NCBI RefSeq assembly: GCF_014855495.1
Contig: NZ_JACYFJ010000007.1
Coordinates: 1 to 64,000 of the forward strand
DNA from: Euzebyella saccharophila
GTDB taxonomy: Bacteria > Bacteroidota > Bacteroidia > Flavobacteriales > Flavobacteriaceae
Direction of reading: 5' to 3'
Length of the DNA: 64,000 nt
Part shown: piece by piece, positions 56,302 to 64,000 of the stretch
Layout: each line of letters starts with the position of its first letter
Position numbering within the stretch: the stretch's first letter is position 1
Notes under the pieces: model-generated
The model's input: only the letters and a program-made list of their open reading frames with translations
Database searches by the model: none
Told to the model about the DNA's origin: nothing
Program-made: the position numbers and the translations under genes

Positions 56302-57930
56302 TTACCCTAAGAATGGATATCTATAGTCCGTTGGTGTAACAAACGTTTCCTTGATCAATCTAGGTGATACCCACCTCAAAAGGTTTTGGGCTGAACCTGC
56401 CTTATCATTGGTGCCAGATGCTCTTGCTCCTCCAAATGGCTGTTGACCAACAACCGCTCCTGTAGGTTTGTCATTGATGTAGAAATTCCCGGCACAATTT
56501 TGCAATGCTTTGGTGGCTTCGTCAATGGCATAGCGATCTCCGGATAAAACAGCACCCGTTAAGGCATATTCTGAAGTTTCATCTACCAGTTTTAGGGTAT
56601 TGGACCAATCCTTGTCTTCATACACATAAATAGTTACCACAGGTCCAAAAAGTTCGGTTTCCATGGTAGTGTATTTCGGGTCTGTAGTCAAGATTACTGT
56701 GGGCTCTACAAAGTACCCTCTGGATTTATCGTAATTACCGCCAATGATAACTTCCGCATTTTCGTCCTTTTTGGCCTGGTCAATATACTTGGCCAATTTG
56801 TCAAAAGATCCCTCATGGATAACAGCAGTAATAAAATTGCTCATATCTTCTGGACTGCCGGGCTTGTTGAAAGTTCCCACATCGTTTTTAACCCTTTCCA
56901 GAACATCTTCGGAGATAGATTTTGGTAAGTACACTCTCGAGGCAGCACTACACTTTTGTCCCTGAAATTCAAAAGCCCCTCTGGCAATAGCCGTCGCTAC
57001 CTGTTGAGGATTGGCCGTTGGGTGGGCGATAATAAAATCCTTTCCGCCGGTTTCACCAACAATTCTTGGGTAGGTCTTATAGTTATGAATGTTGTTACCT
57101 ATTTGCTTCCACAGTTCTTTGAACACATTTGTAGAACCTGTAAAATGTAATCCAGAGAAATCTGGACTTCCCAAAACCGTTTCGGTTACCATAACGGGGT
57201 CTCCGTAAACTACGTTGATCACACCATCCGGCAAACCAGCTTCTTTGAAGATATCAACAATTACTTTGGCGGAAAAAATTTGGGAATCGCTGGGCTTCCA
57301 AAGCACAACGTTGCCCATCATGGCAGCACTGGCTGGCAGGTTACCTGCTATTGCCGTAAAGTTGAAGGGGGTAATGGCATATACAAAACCCTCCAAGGGT
57401 CTATATTCTACTCGGTTCCAGGTTCCAGGTGCAGATTCCGGTTGTTCCTCATAGATTTGCGACATGTATTCCACATTGAATCGAAGGAAATCAATAAGCT
57501 CACATGCCGAATCAATCTCAGCCTGGTGTATATTTTTGGATTGAGCAATCATTGTGGCCGCGTTTATCTTAGCGCGGTACGGTCCCGCAATAAGGTCGGC
57601 TGCCTTTAAAAAAACCGCAGCACGTTGTTCCCAAGTAAGATTGGCCCAAGCTGTTCTAGATGTTAAGCAATTATCTATTGCTTCTTGTACATTCTTTTTT
57701 TCGGCCAAATGGTAGTTACCCACAATATGTTGATGGTCATGTGGGGGTGACATGGGTTTGGTGTTGCCCGTTTTTACTTCTTTACTCCCAATGTATAGGG
57801 GAACTTCAACATGTCCGTTGTAAAATTCTTTATAAGCAGCTAAAACTTCCTCGCGTTCTGGAGTGCCTGGCGCGTAGCTTTTAATTGGCTCGTTTACAGC
57901 TGTTGGTACTTGGAAAAATCCTTTGCCCAT
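56302..57930 (-). CDS. pruA: L-glutamate gamma-semialdehyde dehydrogenase (P5C dehydrogenase)
   Basis: 542 residues. Aldehyde-dehydrogenase fold with FTGSTNVFKELWK (NAD site), the general base in VGETGGKDF and catalytic Cys in FQGQKCSAASRV, plus ELFGPVVTIYVY. The length and N-terminal extension fit stand-alone 1-pyrroline-5-carboxylate dehydrogenases. Oxidises glutamate semialdehyde to glutamate, the second step of proline breakdown. No proline dehydrogenase gene adjoins. Confidence 0.93.
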   Translation of the reverse strand: MGKGFFQVPTAVNEPIKSYAPGTPEREEVLAAYKEFYNGHVEVPLYIGSKEVKTGNTKPMSPPHDHQHIVGNYHLAEKKNVQEAIDNCLTSRTAWANLTWEQRAAVFLKAADLIAGPYRAKINAATMIAQSKNIHQAEIDSACELIDFLRFNVEYMSQIYEEQPESAPGTWNRVEYRPLEGFVYAITPFNFTAIAGNLPASAAMMGNVVLWKPSDSQIFSAKVIVDIFKEAGLPDGVINVVYGDPVMVTETVLGSPDFSGLHFTGSTNVFKELWKQIGNNIHNYKTYPRIVGETGGKDFIIAHPTANPQQVATAIARGAFEFQGQKCSAASRVYLPKSISEDVLERVKNDVGTFNKPGSPEDMSNFITAVIHEGSFDKLAKYIDQAKKDENAEVIIGGNYDKSRGYFVEPTVILTTDPKYTTMETELFGPVVTIYVYEDKDWSNTLKLVDETSEYALTGAVLSGDRYAIDEATKALQNCAGNFYINDKPTGAVVGQQPFGGARASGTNDKAGSAQNLLRWVSPRLIKETFVTPTDYRYPFLG

Positions 57931-57962
57931 ATAGCGTATATTTTTTTAAAATTACTAATACG

Positions 57963-57970
57963 CAAAGGTA
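57963..57970 (-). promoter_or_regulatory. -7 promoter element of pruA
   Basis: TACCTTTG on the minus strand, an exact TAnnTTTG match with a predicted leader of about 26 nt. Confidence 0.55.
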
Positions 57971-58073
57971 GGAGGACTAATTTGAAATAAAAAAGAAAGG
58001 CTATAGTATTCTGAATGCAATGACGGGCTTTACCTCTGATTTCAATTTGTGAAAACTACTTAGTTGCCATCTT

Positions 58074-58460
58074 TTAATTGAGGGCAAAAGGAGCATGGAA
58101 CTTAAAGGTGGGTACATAGACCCTGAATTTTTCTGTTGAGGCAAAATTCACCATGTTGTAATGACCTCTCATGGCGCCGATAGGCGATGCCAATAAACAT
58201 CCTGAAGTATAGGTGTGGGATTCCCCGGGCTTAATAACAGGTTTTTTACCAATAACACCTTCGCCATCAAGAATTTCCAATTCGTTTAGGGCATCATGAA
58301 TCTTCCAATGTCTGGAAGTTAGCTGAACGGAATCCTTGCTTTGATTTTCGATAGTTATGGTGTAGGCGAAAGCGAAGTGCATTTTATAGTTTTTGAAAAA
58401 AGTACCTTCAAAACTAGTGTTCACTGAAATTTTAATGCCTTTGGTAACCTGTGTAATCAT
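58074..58460 (-). CDS. apaG: ApaG-domain protein
   Basis: 128 residues. An immunoglobulin-like beta fold with FAYTITIENQSKDSVQLTSRHWKI and LASPIGAMRGHYNMV, the ApaG signatures. In enterobacteria it has been linked to Co/Mg efflux, but the biochemical role is unclear. 14 bases after the DUF3667 gene, so probably co-transcribed. Confidence 0.93.
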   Translation of the reverse strand: MITQVTKGIKISVNTSFEGTFFKNYKMHFAFAYTITIENQSKDSVQLTSRHWKIHDALNELEILDGEGVIGKKPVIKPGESHTYTSGCLLASPIGAMRGHYNMVNFASTEKFRVYVPTFKFHAPFALN

Positions 58461-58474
58461 TTTATAATCTGGGG

Positions 58475-59596
58475 CTAATAGGTAATAATGTTTCCCGTTA
58501 TTAGTGTAAGAGTCGAGACCGTAGCTAAAATAATAAAAATTGCATTTAAAAATAGATACTTAACAATAGTTTTAAAAACGTTTTGGCCATAAAATTTTCG
58601 CATTGCCTGAAACAAGTAAACCGAAAAAACACTCAAAAACAGCCAATTACTGTTAAAATCAAAAAGCGTATCGAACAAATAGCTAATAATGAGCAAGATA
58701 AACAATAGCGAGGTGTTGTGAAAGCTAAAGATTAAATGATCGGTATAATTGAACCTTTTTCTGATGTAAACCAGCCAAATGAACAGGGTGAAGAGGGGTA
58801 GAAAGAAAAACACTGCAAAGGGTAGCCTAGAAATCATTGTACGTAAAAAATCTCCGGGGTTAGCGCTTATTTTAGCAAAACTTCTTCCTGCGGTAAATAC
58901 AAATTGATTTTCTTGAGAGTCTATAAATTGATATTTTTTAAGTGCATCCGTGTAAGTGCGAATGCTCCCGTTTTTGATTACGGTATTAAAAAAATCCTGT
59001 TTTCGCAAAATTCTTAATGTCTTGGATTCGTCTGTTAAAGAGCTAAAATAGGTGGCCGGGTCAGCTTTAAGGACAGAATCTTTTTTTGAAACAAAATCAA
59101 TGTAGTTGCTAATAGGCAATGAATCTGCAAGCACTAGGAATCTTCGCTTTTCGTTTTCATTTTCGTATTGAATGGTATCCAACGTTTTTTTAAGGTCAAA
59201 ATCCGCAATTTCGGCTGTATTTGGTTTTAGGTCTATTTGGTCAAAATCTCCGGTAAGGCCTAAAATCAAGAAATAAACAATGGCCAAACTCAGTAAAAAT
59301 CGAAAGGGGTTGGTGTAAGAAACCCGCTTGCCGTCTATATAATCCCGAGTAATTCTCCCTGGTTTTAACAGCAATGCTGATAAGGTTCTTAAAAGTTTGG
59401 AGTCATAAGCGAAGTAATTGGCAAAAAATTCATCCACAAAATCCTTTATGGATAACTTCTTTGTGCTATTGGCCTGTGAACAATTAGGGCAATACCTATC
59501 GCTTAGTTTTAAGGGGTGACCACAGTTAAGGCATTCCGTTCCCCTAAAATACATTTGATAGCGCCCTTTTTCCTTAATGGCTGGTTTGTCTTCCAT
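58475..59596 (-). CDS. DUF3667 membrane protein with zinc ribbon
   Basis: 373 residues. A four-Cys zinc ribbon (Cys22, Cys25, Cys36, Cys39), the conserved DUF3667 block (LLKPGRITRDYIDGKRVSYTNPFRF) leading into the first membrane segment, a polar loop of about 120 residues, then four more hydrophobic segments. Function unknown; possibly a membrane-embedded regulator or transporter partner. Lies between the Plug gene and apaG on the same strand. Confidence 0.85.
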   Translation of the reverse strand: MEDKPAIKEKGRYQMYFRGTECLNCGHPLKLSDRYCPNCSQANSTKKLSIKDFVDEFFANYFAYDSKLLRTLSALLLKPGRITRDYIDGKRVSYTNPFRFLLSLAIVYFLILGLTGDFDQIDLKPNTAEIADFDLKKTLDTIQYENENEKRRFLVLADSLPISNYIDFVSKKDSVLKADPATYFSSLTDESKTLRILRKQDFFNTVIKNGSIRTYTDALKKYQFIDSQENQFVFTAGRSFAKISANPGDFLRTMISRLPFAVFFFLPLFTLFIWLVYIRKRFNYTDHLIFSFHNTSLLFILLIISYLFDTLFDFNSNWLFLSVFSVYLFQAMRKFYGQNVFKTIVKYLFLNAIFIILATVSTLTLITGNIITY

Positions 59597-59627
59597 TAAG
59601 CACTGCTAATACGGAAATAAATATAGG

Positions 59628-60872
59628 TTAATTGCTGATATTTCGAGAATTGGCGTTACCAATGCCTATGATGCTATCGTAAAGGTCTCCAAAATTTCTG
59701 TAGTACACCAGGATTAGATAGTTGTTCTCGGTAAAATGAAAATTTCCGCCAACTAGACTGTTATCAATAGTAGTGTCTTCTTTTTGTACTACATATTTAT
59801 AGTTGTAGAACCCTTGTTTAAGTTTTATTGTTCCCTCCATCATACCGTTGTCCTCGTTATAAGTAAGCTTATTTTCGTCTGTAAGGGCATAATTGTTAAA
59901 CTTTCCGTAGATATAAACGGTATCCAAATTAAGTAAGGGGTCATAGGGTAGGGAAAAGTGTACCATACTATATTCCGCTTCTCGGGAATGGTCCTCGCCC
60001 TGCAAGGTTCTAACAACAAAATCCCCGTTAATATCCGGGAAATAAGTATAAGCGTCCATAGATCTAAATCCGTCTGCAAATAAATAATGGTGATAGAGAT
60101 CCCCTATTTCAATTTTTCCTATTTGCGAACTTGGTGCCCTAAGGTCGCTAGTGTCAAAATTGAGATATTCGTTGCCGGCAAAAAAGCTGGTCTCTTGGTC
60201 GTACTTGTAAACTAGTTCGTTGCCTATGGTATATTGAGGTTTAATGTTATAAAGGGCCGTATTCCATTGGTAGTTTTGTATGATTGCCACCTTCACTTCT
60301 TTCTTTGGGTTTACAAGTTTAAAGCTACCGGCGTTTATGGTAAATTGTACTACCTGTTTTTCCATTAAAAAGTTAAAGTCTCTTGAGCGCTTTACGGTGG
60401 CGCCTACTTGAACGGCATCTGTATAAACAACAAATTTTCTTGAAAATTGAAGCTCGTAATTGTCGTCATAGATTTCCAATACATAGTTGCCGCTTACTTT
60501 TAGGCTAACATTTTCATTGGGTATGATCAATCTATAATTGGAATAGGGCTGAAGGGTGGAATAACTATTTTCATAATCAATGATCCGTTGGTTGTCAACT
60601 CCGTTCAAATATTGGGATTTTAGCAATTGCGAAGGCGTCCAATCATAATCACAATGAATTATTTTATAGTAATAATCACTTTCCGAAGCGGTGAGGTCAT
60701 CAAATTCCAATTGTATGGTTTCCCCCAGTTCTACTACCGGAAATTGGTCTTCCGTTGGACCTCCAAAAATCACGGTCTTGATATGGGGAGGTGGATTAAT
60801 TTCTTCTTGTACCTGGGCAATGAGTTGTGTAAAAAAGAATAGGGATAATAGGAATGTAAATTTTCTTAGCAT
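59628..60872 (-). CDS. Type IX secretion system Plug protein (DUF5103)
   Basis: 414 residues. Signal peptide (about 1-19), then beta-rich domains typical of DUF5103: HIKTVIFGG at the start of the mature protein, a middle domain with IIHCDYDWTPSQLLKSQYLNG, and a C-terminal NYKYVVQKEDTT block. DUF5103 proteins include the Plug that closes the periplasmic end of the SprA translocon in Flavobacterium. Fits with porT elsewhere in the window. Confidence 0.82.
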   Translation of the reverse strand: MLRKFTFLLSLFFFTQLIAQVQEEINPPPHIKTVIFGGPTEDQFPVVELGETIQLEFDDLTASESDYYYKIIHCDYDWTPSQLLKSQYLNGVDNQRIIDYENSYSTLQPYSNYRLIIPNENVSLKVSGNYVLEIYDDNYELQFSRKFVVYTDAVQVGATVKRSRDFNFLMEKQVVQFTINAGSFKLVNPKKEVKVAIIQNYQWNTALYNIKPQYTIGNELVYKYDQETSFFAGNEYLNFDTSDLRAPSSQIGKIEIGDLYHHYLFADGFRSMDAYTYFPDINGDFVVRTLQGEDHSREAEYSMVHFSLPYDPLLNLDTVYIYGKFNNYALTDENKLTYNEDNGMMEGTIKLKQGFYNYKYVVQKEDTTIDNSLVGGNFHFTENNYLILVYYRNFGDLYDSIIGIGNANSRNISN

Positions 60873-60984
60873 GAATCTGCTATTTTTTTGTGGTAAAGTT
60901 AAACAAAATGCGTGCCCAATAAATTAAGATCGATATAGGATCCAAATTTATAGGCATTTATTATGAAAACTATCCTTTAAGTAC

Positions 60985-60992
60985 TATTTTTG
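60985..60992 (+). promoter_or_regulatory. -7 promoter element of the nqr operon
   Basis: TATTTTTG, an exact TAnnTTTG match, about 35 bases before the nqrA ATG. Confidence 0.6.
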
Positions 60993-61027
60993 CGCAATAT
61001 TTCAGTTAACCTAAGGTCTACAATAAT

Positions 61028-62380
61028 ATGTCTAAAGACATTCGGATTAAAAAGGGCTTGAACATTAATCTTGTTGGTGCTGCAGAGCAATCTACTTCTA
61101 AAGCTGTTCTAAGCAATGTTTACGCCATAAATCTTGACGATTTTCACGGAATAACCCCTAAAATGTTGGTGAAGCAAGGAGCCGAGGTAAAAGCCGGTGA
61201 GCCTCTTTTCTTCAATAAGAACAGGGAGAATATGCTTTTTGTTTCTCCCGTGAGCGGGGAATTGGTGGAAATCAATAGAGGAGCAAGAAGAAGAATTCTA
61301 TCCCTAAAAATTTTAGCGGATAAAGAACAATCACAATTAGCCCATACGCCTTTACAGGTGGAAACCGCCTCTAAAGAGGAATTAAAAGCTTATATGCTAA
61401 AAGGTGGTGTTTGGCCATTTATAAAGCAGAGGCCCTATGATATAGTGGCGAATCCTGATGCTACTCCAAAGGCGATTTTTGTTTCCGCCTATGCCAGTGC
61501 TCCTTTGGCAGCCAATTATGAATATGTGTTACAAGGCAAGGAGGCGGAGTTGCAGGCGGCCATAACTGCTTTGGGTAAATTTACGCCAGGTAAGGTACAT
61601 GTCTCCGTTGGGGCCCAGTCCAACTCACCGTTGTCCGGTGTGAATGGGGTTGAGTTGCATAAAGTTTCTGGTCCGCACCCTTCAGGGTTGGTAGGTACCC
61701 AAATTAATAAAATTGACCCAATCAATAAAGGGGAAACCGTTTGGACGGTAACACCTCAGGATTTGGTAATCATAGGTGAGCTTTTGTTAACAGGAAAGTT
61801 CAATGCGGAAAGAGTGATTGCGCTTGCAGGCTCTTGTGTGAAGGCTCCTAAATATTACACCACAAAGATAGGTGCCGAAATTTCTACTTTCCTGTATAGT
61901 AGTGGGGTTACCAATGAAAACTTTAGGGTAATAAATGGTGATGTGCTAACAGGTAGAAAGAGTAGACCAGATGGCCATCTAGGTTTTTATAACAATACGG
62001 TTTCCGTGATTCCAGAGGGTGATGATTATGACCTTTTTGGATGGAACAAACCTATCTTCAATAAAATATCGGCAACAAGGGCGCTTACCTTTTCTTGGAT
62101 GCAGCCAAATAAGAAATATGATTTAGATACCAATACCAACGGGGAGCACAGAGCTTTTGTGGTTACCGGAATGTATGAAAAAGTATTTCCCATGGACATC
62201 TATCCGCTACAGTTGTTAAAGGCTTGTATGGTTCAGGATTTGGATGAGATGGAACAACTTGGTCTTTACGAGGTGGCCCCGGAAGATTTTTCACTTACGG
62301 AATTTGTGTGTGTATCCAAACAACCACATCAGCAAATAATTAGGGAGGGTCTTGATTTGTTACATAAAGAAATAGGATAG
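61028..62380 (+). CDS. nqrA: Na+-translocating NADH:quinone reductase subunit A
   Basis: 450 residues. MSKDIRIKKGLNINLVG start, VSPVSGELVEINRG barrel-sandwich region and SGPHPSGLVGTQIN are NqrA signatures. NqrA is the peripheral subunit of the six-subunit Na+-pumping NADH dehydrogenase. Heads nqrABC; only two bases before nqrB. Confidence 0.96.
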   Translation: MSKDIRIKKGLNINLVGAAEQSTSKAVLSNVYAINLDDFHGITPKMLVKQGAEVKAGEPLFFNKNRENMLFVSPVSGELVEINRGARRRILSLKILADKEQSQLAHTPLQVETASKEELKAYMLKGGVWPFIKQRPYDIVANPDATPKAIFVSAYASAPLAANYEYVLQGKEAELQAAITALGKFTPGKVHVSVGAQSNSPLSGVNGVELHKVSGPHPSGLVGTQINKIDPINKGETVWTVTPQDLVIIGELLLTGKFNAERVIALAGSCVKAPKYYTTKIGAEISTFLYSSGVTNENFRVINGDVLTGRKSRPDGHLGFYNNTVSVIPEGDDYDLFGWNKPIFNKISATRALTFSWMQPNKKYDLDTNTNGEHRAFVVTGMYEKVFPMDIYPLQLLKACMVQDLDEMEQLGLYEVAPEDFSLTEFVCVSKQPHQQIIREGLDLLHKEIG

Positions 62381-62382
62381 AG

Positions 62383-63657
62383 ATGAGTGATAAAAAATTA
62401 ACATTGAAAAAAAGGCTGCACATTATTAAGCACCATTTTCGTGGAAAGAAAATGGCCCCGGCTTTTAATGCGTTTCATACCTTTTTGTTTACCCCGGATG
62501 AAACTACCCATAGTGGTAGTCACGTTAGGGCTGCGGATGATTTAAAAAGAACGATGAACACGGTTATTATGGCCTTGGTTCCCGTTTTGCTTTTTTCCAT
62601 GTTCAATGCGGGATACCAGCATTACTCGGCAGTCAATGGTTTTCCGGAAAACTTCTCGGTAATCGAGCATTTCCTTACTTGGGATAACTTCTGGATCGGT
62701 ATTATTAAAGTATTGCCGTTAGTGGCGGTATCTTACATAGTGGGTCTTACTGTGGAATTTATCTTTGCGGTAATTAAAGGTCACGAGGTAGAGGAAGGAT
62801 ACTTGGTAACCGGTATGTTGGTGCCTCTGATCGTACCAATAGATACACCTCTTTGGATGTTGGCCGTAGCCGTAGTCTTCGGGGTGGTCATAGGGAAAGA
62901 GGTTTTTGGTGGTACCGGAATGAATATTTTGAATCCGGCATTGACTATTAGGGCTTTCTTGTTCTTTGCATATCCTACTTGGATGAGCGGTGACAAAGTT
63001 TGGGTGTATGAAGCTGTTGAAAGGGCCGGTGGTCCGGATGCTATTTCTGGAGAAACTATTTTGGGATACTTGGCACAGAACAAGGCCGCTGAAATGTCTT
63101 ATTCGGTTTCTGATATGTTCTGGGGTTTTATTCCCGGTTCAGTTGGTGAAACCCCTACTTTCTTAATTCTCTTGGGGGGATTGTTCTTAATTTTCTCCAA
63201 GATTGCAAGCTGGAGGATTATGTTGAGCGCTGTTATCGGTTCTTTGGTTATGGGCTTGATCTTTAATGGTGTTGTAGATGCAGGTTGGATAGGTGAAACC
63301 AGTAAGTTCTACGGTTTGATGAGTTTTGATTTCTGGAAGCATTTAATTGTTGGAGGTTTGGCCTTCGGTATTGTTTACATGGCAACTGATCCTGTAACCG
63401 GAGCTCAAACCAATAGGGGAAAATGGTTTTATGGTTTTTTTATCGGGTTTATTTCTGTGTTGATTAGGGTGTTCAATCCTGCTTATCCAGAAGGTGTTTT
63501 CTTGGCCATTCTTTTGATGAACGTATTCGCACCTACCATTGACCATTATGTGGTACGAGGTAATGTAAACAGAAGGATGAAACGATTGAAAAATGCTACC
63601 ATCTTGCCAGAGGACTCAGAAGGCAAGGAAAAAGAACTTCAAGTAGAAACAGCTTAA
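62383..63657 (+). CDS. nqrB: Na+-translocating NADH:quinone reductase subunit B
   Basis: 424 residues, about ten membrane segments. The covalent FMN-attachment Thr is Thr225 in SGETILG, in the position of the SGAT motif of Vibrio NqrB. GTGMNILNPALTIRAFLFFAYPTWMSG is another conserved block. Na+ pumping fits a marine lifestyle. Two bases before nqrC. Confidence 0.96.
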   Translation: MSDKKLTLKKRLHIIKHHFRGKKMAPAFNAFHTFLFTPDETTHSGSHVRAADDLKRTMNTVIMALVPVLLFSMFNAGYQHYSAVNGFPENFSVIEHFLTWDNFWIGIIKVLPLVAVSYIVGLTVEFIFAVIKGHEVEEGYLVTGMLVPLIVPIDTPLWMLAVAVVFGVVIGKEVFGGTGMNILNPALTIRAFLFFAYPTWMSGDKVWVYEAVERAGGPDAISGETILGYLAQNKAAEMSYSVSDMFWGFIPGSVGETPTFLILLGGLFLIFSKIASWRIMLSAVIGSLVMGLIFNGVVDAGWIGETSKFYGLMSFDFWKHLIVGGLAFGIVYMATDPVTGAQTNRGKWFYGFFIGFISVLIRVFNPAYPEGVFLAILLMNVFAPTIDHYVVRGNVNRRMKRLKNATILPEDSEGKEKELQVETA

Positions 63658-63659
63658 TT

Positions 63660-64000
63660 ATGGCAATTAATACAGATAAGAACGTATACACCGTAGTGTT
63701 TGCCGCGGTTATGGTTATAGTAGTGGGTTCACTCTTGGCTTTTATGGCCTCAGGTTTAAAGAGTAGAATCCAAGAAAACGAACGCTTTGAAAAGCAGCAG
63801 AACATACTTTATGCCATGGGGGTTAATGAAAACCCGGATGAAGGTAGTGTTGCCTTTGTTCCTACGGACAAGGTAGAAGCGGAATTTTCAAAGTACATTA
63901 AGGAACAAATAGTTGTTAAGGGAGGTGAGGTTACCGAGAATCCGGAAGCTTATCTAATTGATATGAAAAAGCAACTAGCCAATTATAAAAAGGGGGAAAC
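63660..64000 (+). CDS. nqrC: Na+-translocating NADH:quinone reductase subunit C, 5' part
   Basis: The first 113 codons from ATG 63660, cut by the window end. An N-terminal membrane segment (about residues 10-31, VVFAAVMVIVVGSLLAFMA), then the polar periplasmic part (ERFEKQQNILYAMGV) as in NqrC. The covalent FMN motif lies beyond the window. Confidence 0.93.
   Translation, partial: MAINTDKNVYTVVFAAVMVIVVGSLLAFMASGLKSRIQENERFEKQQNILYAMGVNENPDEGSVAFVPTDKVEAEFSKYIKEQIVVKGGEVTENPEAYLIDMKKQLANYKKGE

Overview
The window looks like chromosome from a marine member of the Flavobacteriaceae (Bacteroidota). The evidence is: a short primary sigma factor with no region 1.1; repeated TAnnTTTG -7 promoter elements; a flavobacterial-type division and cell-wall cluster with a very long FtsZ linker; the type IX secretion proteins PorT and Plug; a Na+-translocating NADH:quinone reductase operon; SusC-like outer-membrane receptor logic; and a chromosomal subclass B1 metallo-beta-lactamase homologue. 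I cannot name a species.

Layout. (1) 1-2.4 kb is an AT-rich accessory unit: a ParB-like protein with a possible HEPN-like tail, overlapping a D12-class adenine methyltransferase. A 15-nt inverted repeat sits at both ends. (2) 2.6-5.1 kb is visibly GC-richer: a PhoD-type phosphatase lipoprotein and a B1 metallo-beta-lactamase lipoprotein. Copies of a dispersed GTCAGGTCGAGCGCAGTCGAGACC-type repeat lie at 4.3 kb and 6.1-6.2 kb. (3) 5.1-7.0 kb holds a small unknown gene, engB and an alpha/beta hydrolase. (4) 7.2-22.8 kb is the mraZ-rsmH-ftsL-ftsI-murE-mraY-murD-ftsW-murG-murC-ftsQ-ftsA-ftsZ cluster. It runs on one strand with many overlaps and non-ATG starts, and ends at a strong terminator. (5) 22.9-23.9 kb has a YqeY-like gene, tRNA-Arg(UCG) and seven ~65-bp tandem repeats. 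(6) 23.9-33.8 kb is a signalling block. A LytS/LytTR pair heads a probable four-gene operon. It faces a TonB-dependent receptor across an intergenic region with paired 10-mers spaced 21 nt apart. A TPR histidine kinase, a tiny membrane protein and a NarL-type regulator form a second operon. (7) 33.8-46.8 kb is mostly housekeeping on the minus strand: ypdA, rpe, a VF530-family gene, rpoD, pnp, rpsO, a TPR lipoprotein, accD, fbaA and an Omp85/TamA-like protein. (8) 46.8-54.5 kb has trmH-like, porT, ubiE, trkA-trkH, an aminotransferase and a fatty acid desaturase. (9) 54.6-64 kb has rsmG, a secreted DinB-like protein, pruA, apaG, a DUF3667 protein, Plug, and nqrA-nqrB-nqrC (cut by the window end).

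The genes work together as follows. The cell-wall cluster covers UDP-MurNAc-peptide assembly (MurC, MurD, MurE), lipid I and II formation (MraY, MurG), septal synthesis (FtsW, FtsI) and the divisome (FtsL, FtsQ, FtsA, FtsZ). murF and ddl are not in it. MraZ probably controls the cluster through three boxes with 10-bp spacing just upstream of a consensus promoter. The least ordinary pieces are the inverted-repeat-bounded methylase/ParB cassette, the candidate LytTR operator before the TonB receptor, and the tRNA-adjacent tandem repeats.
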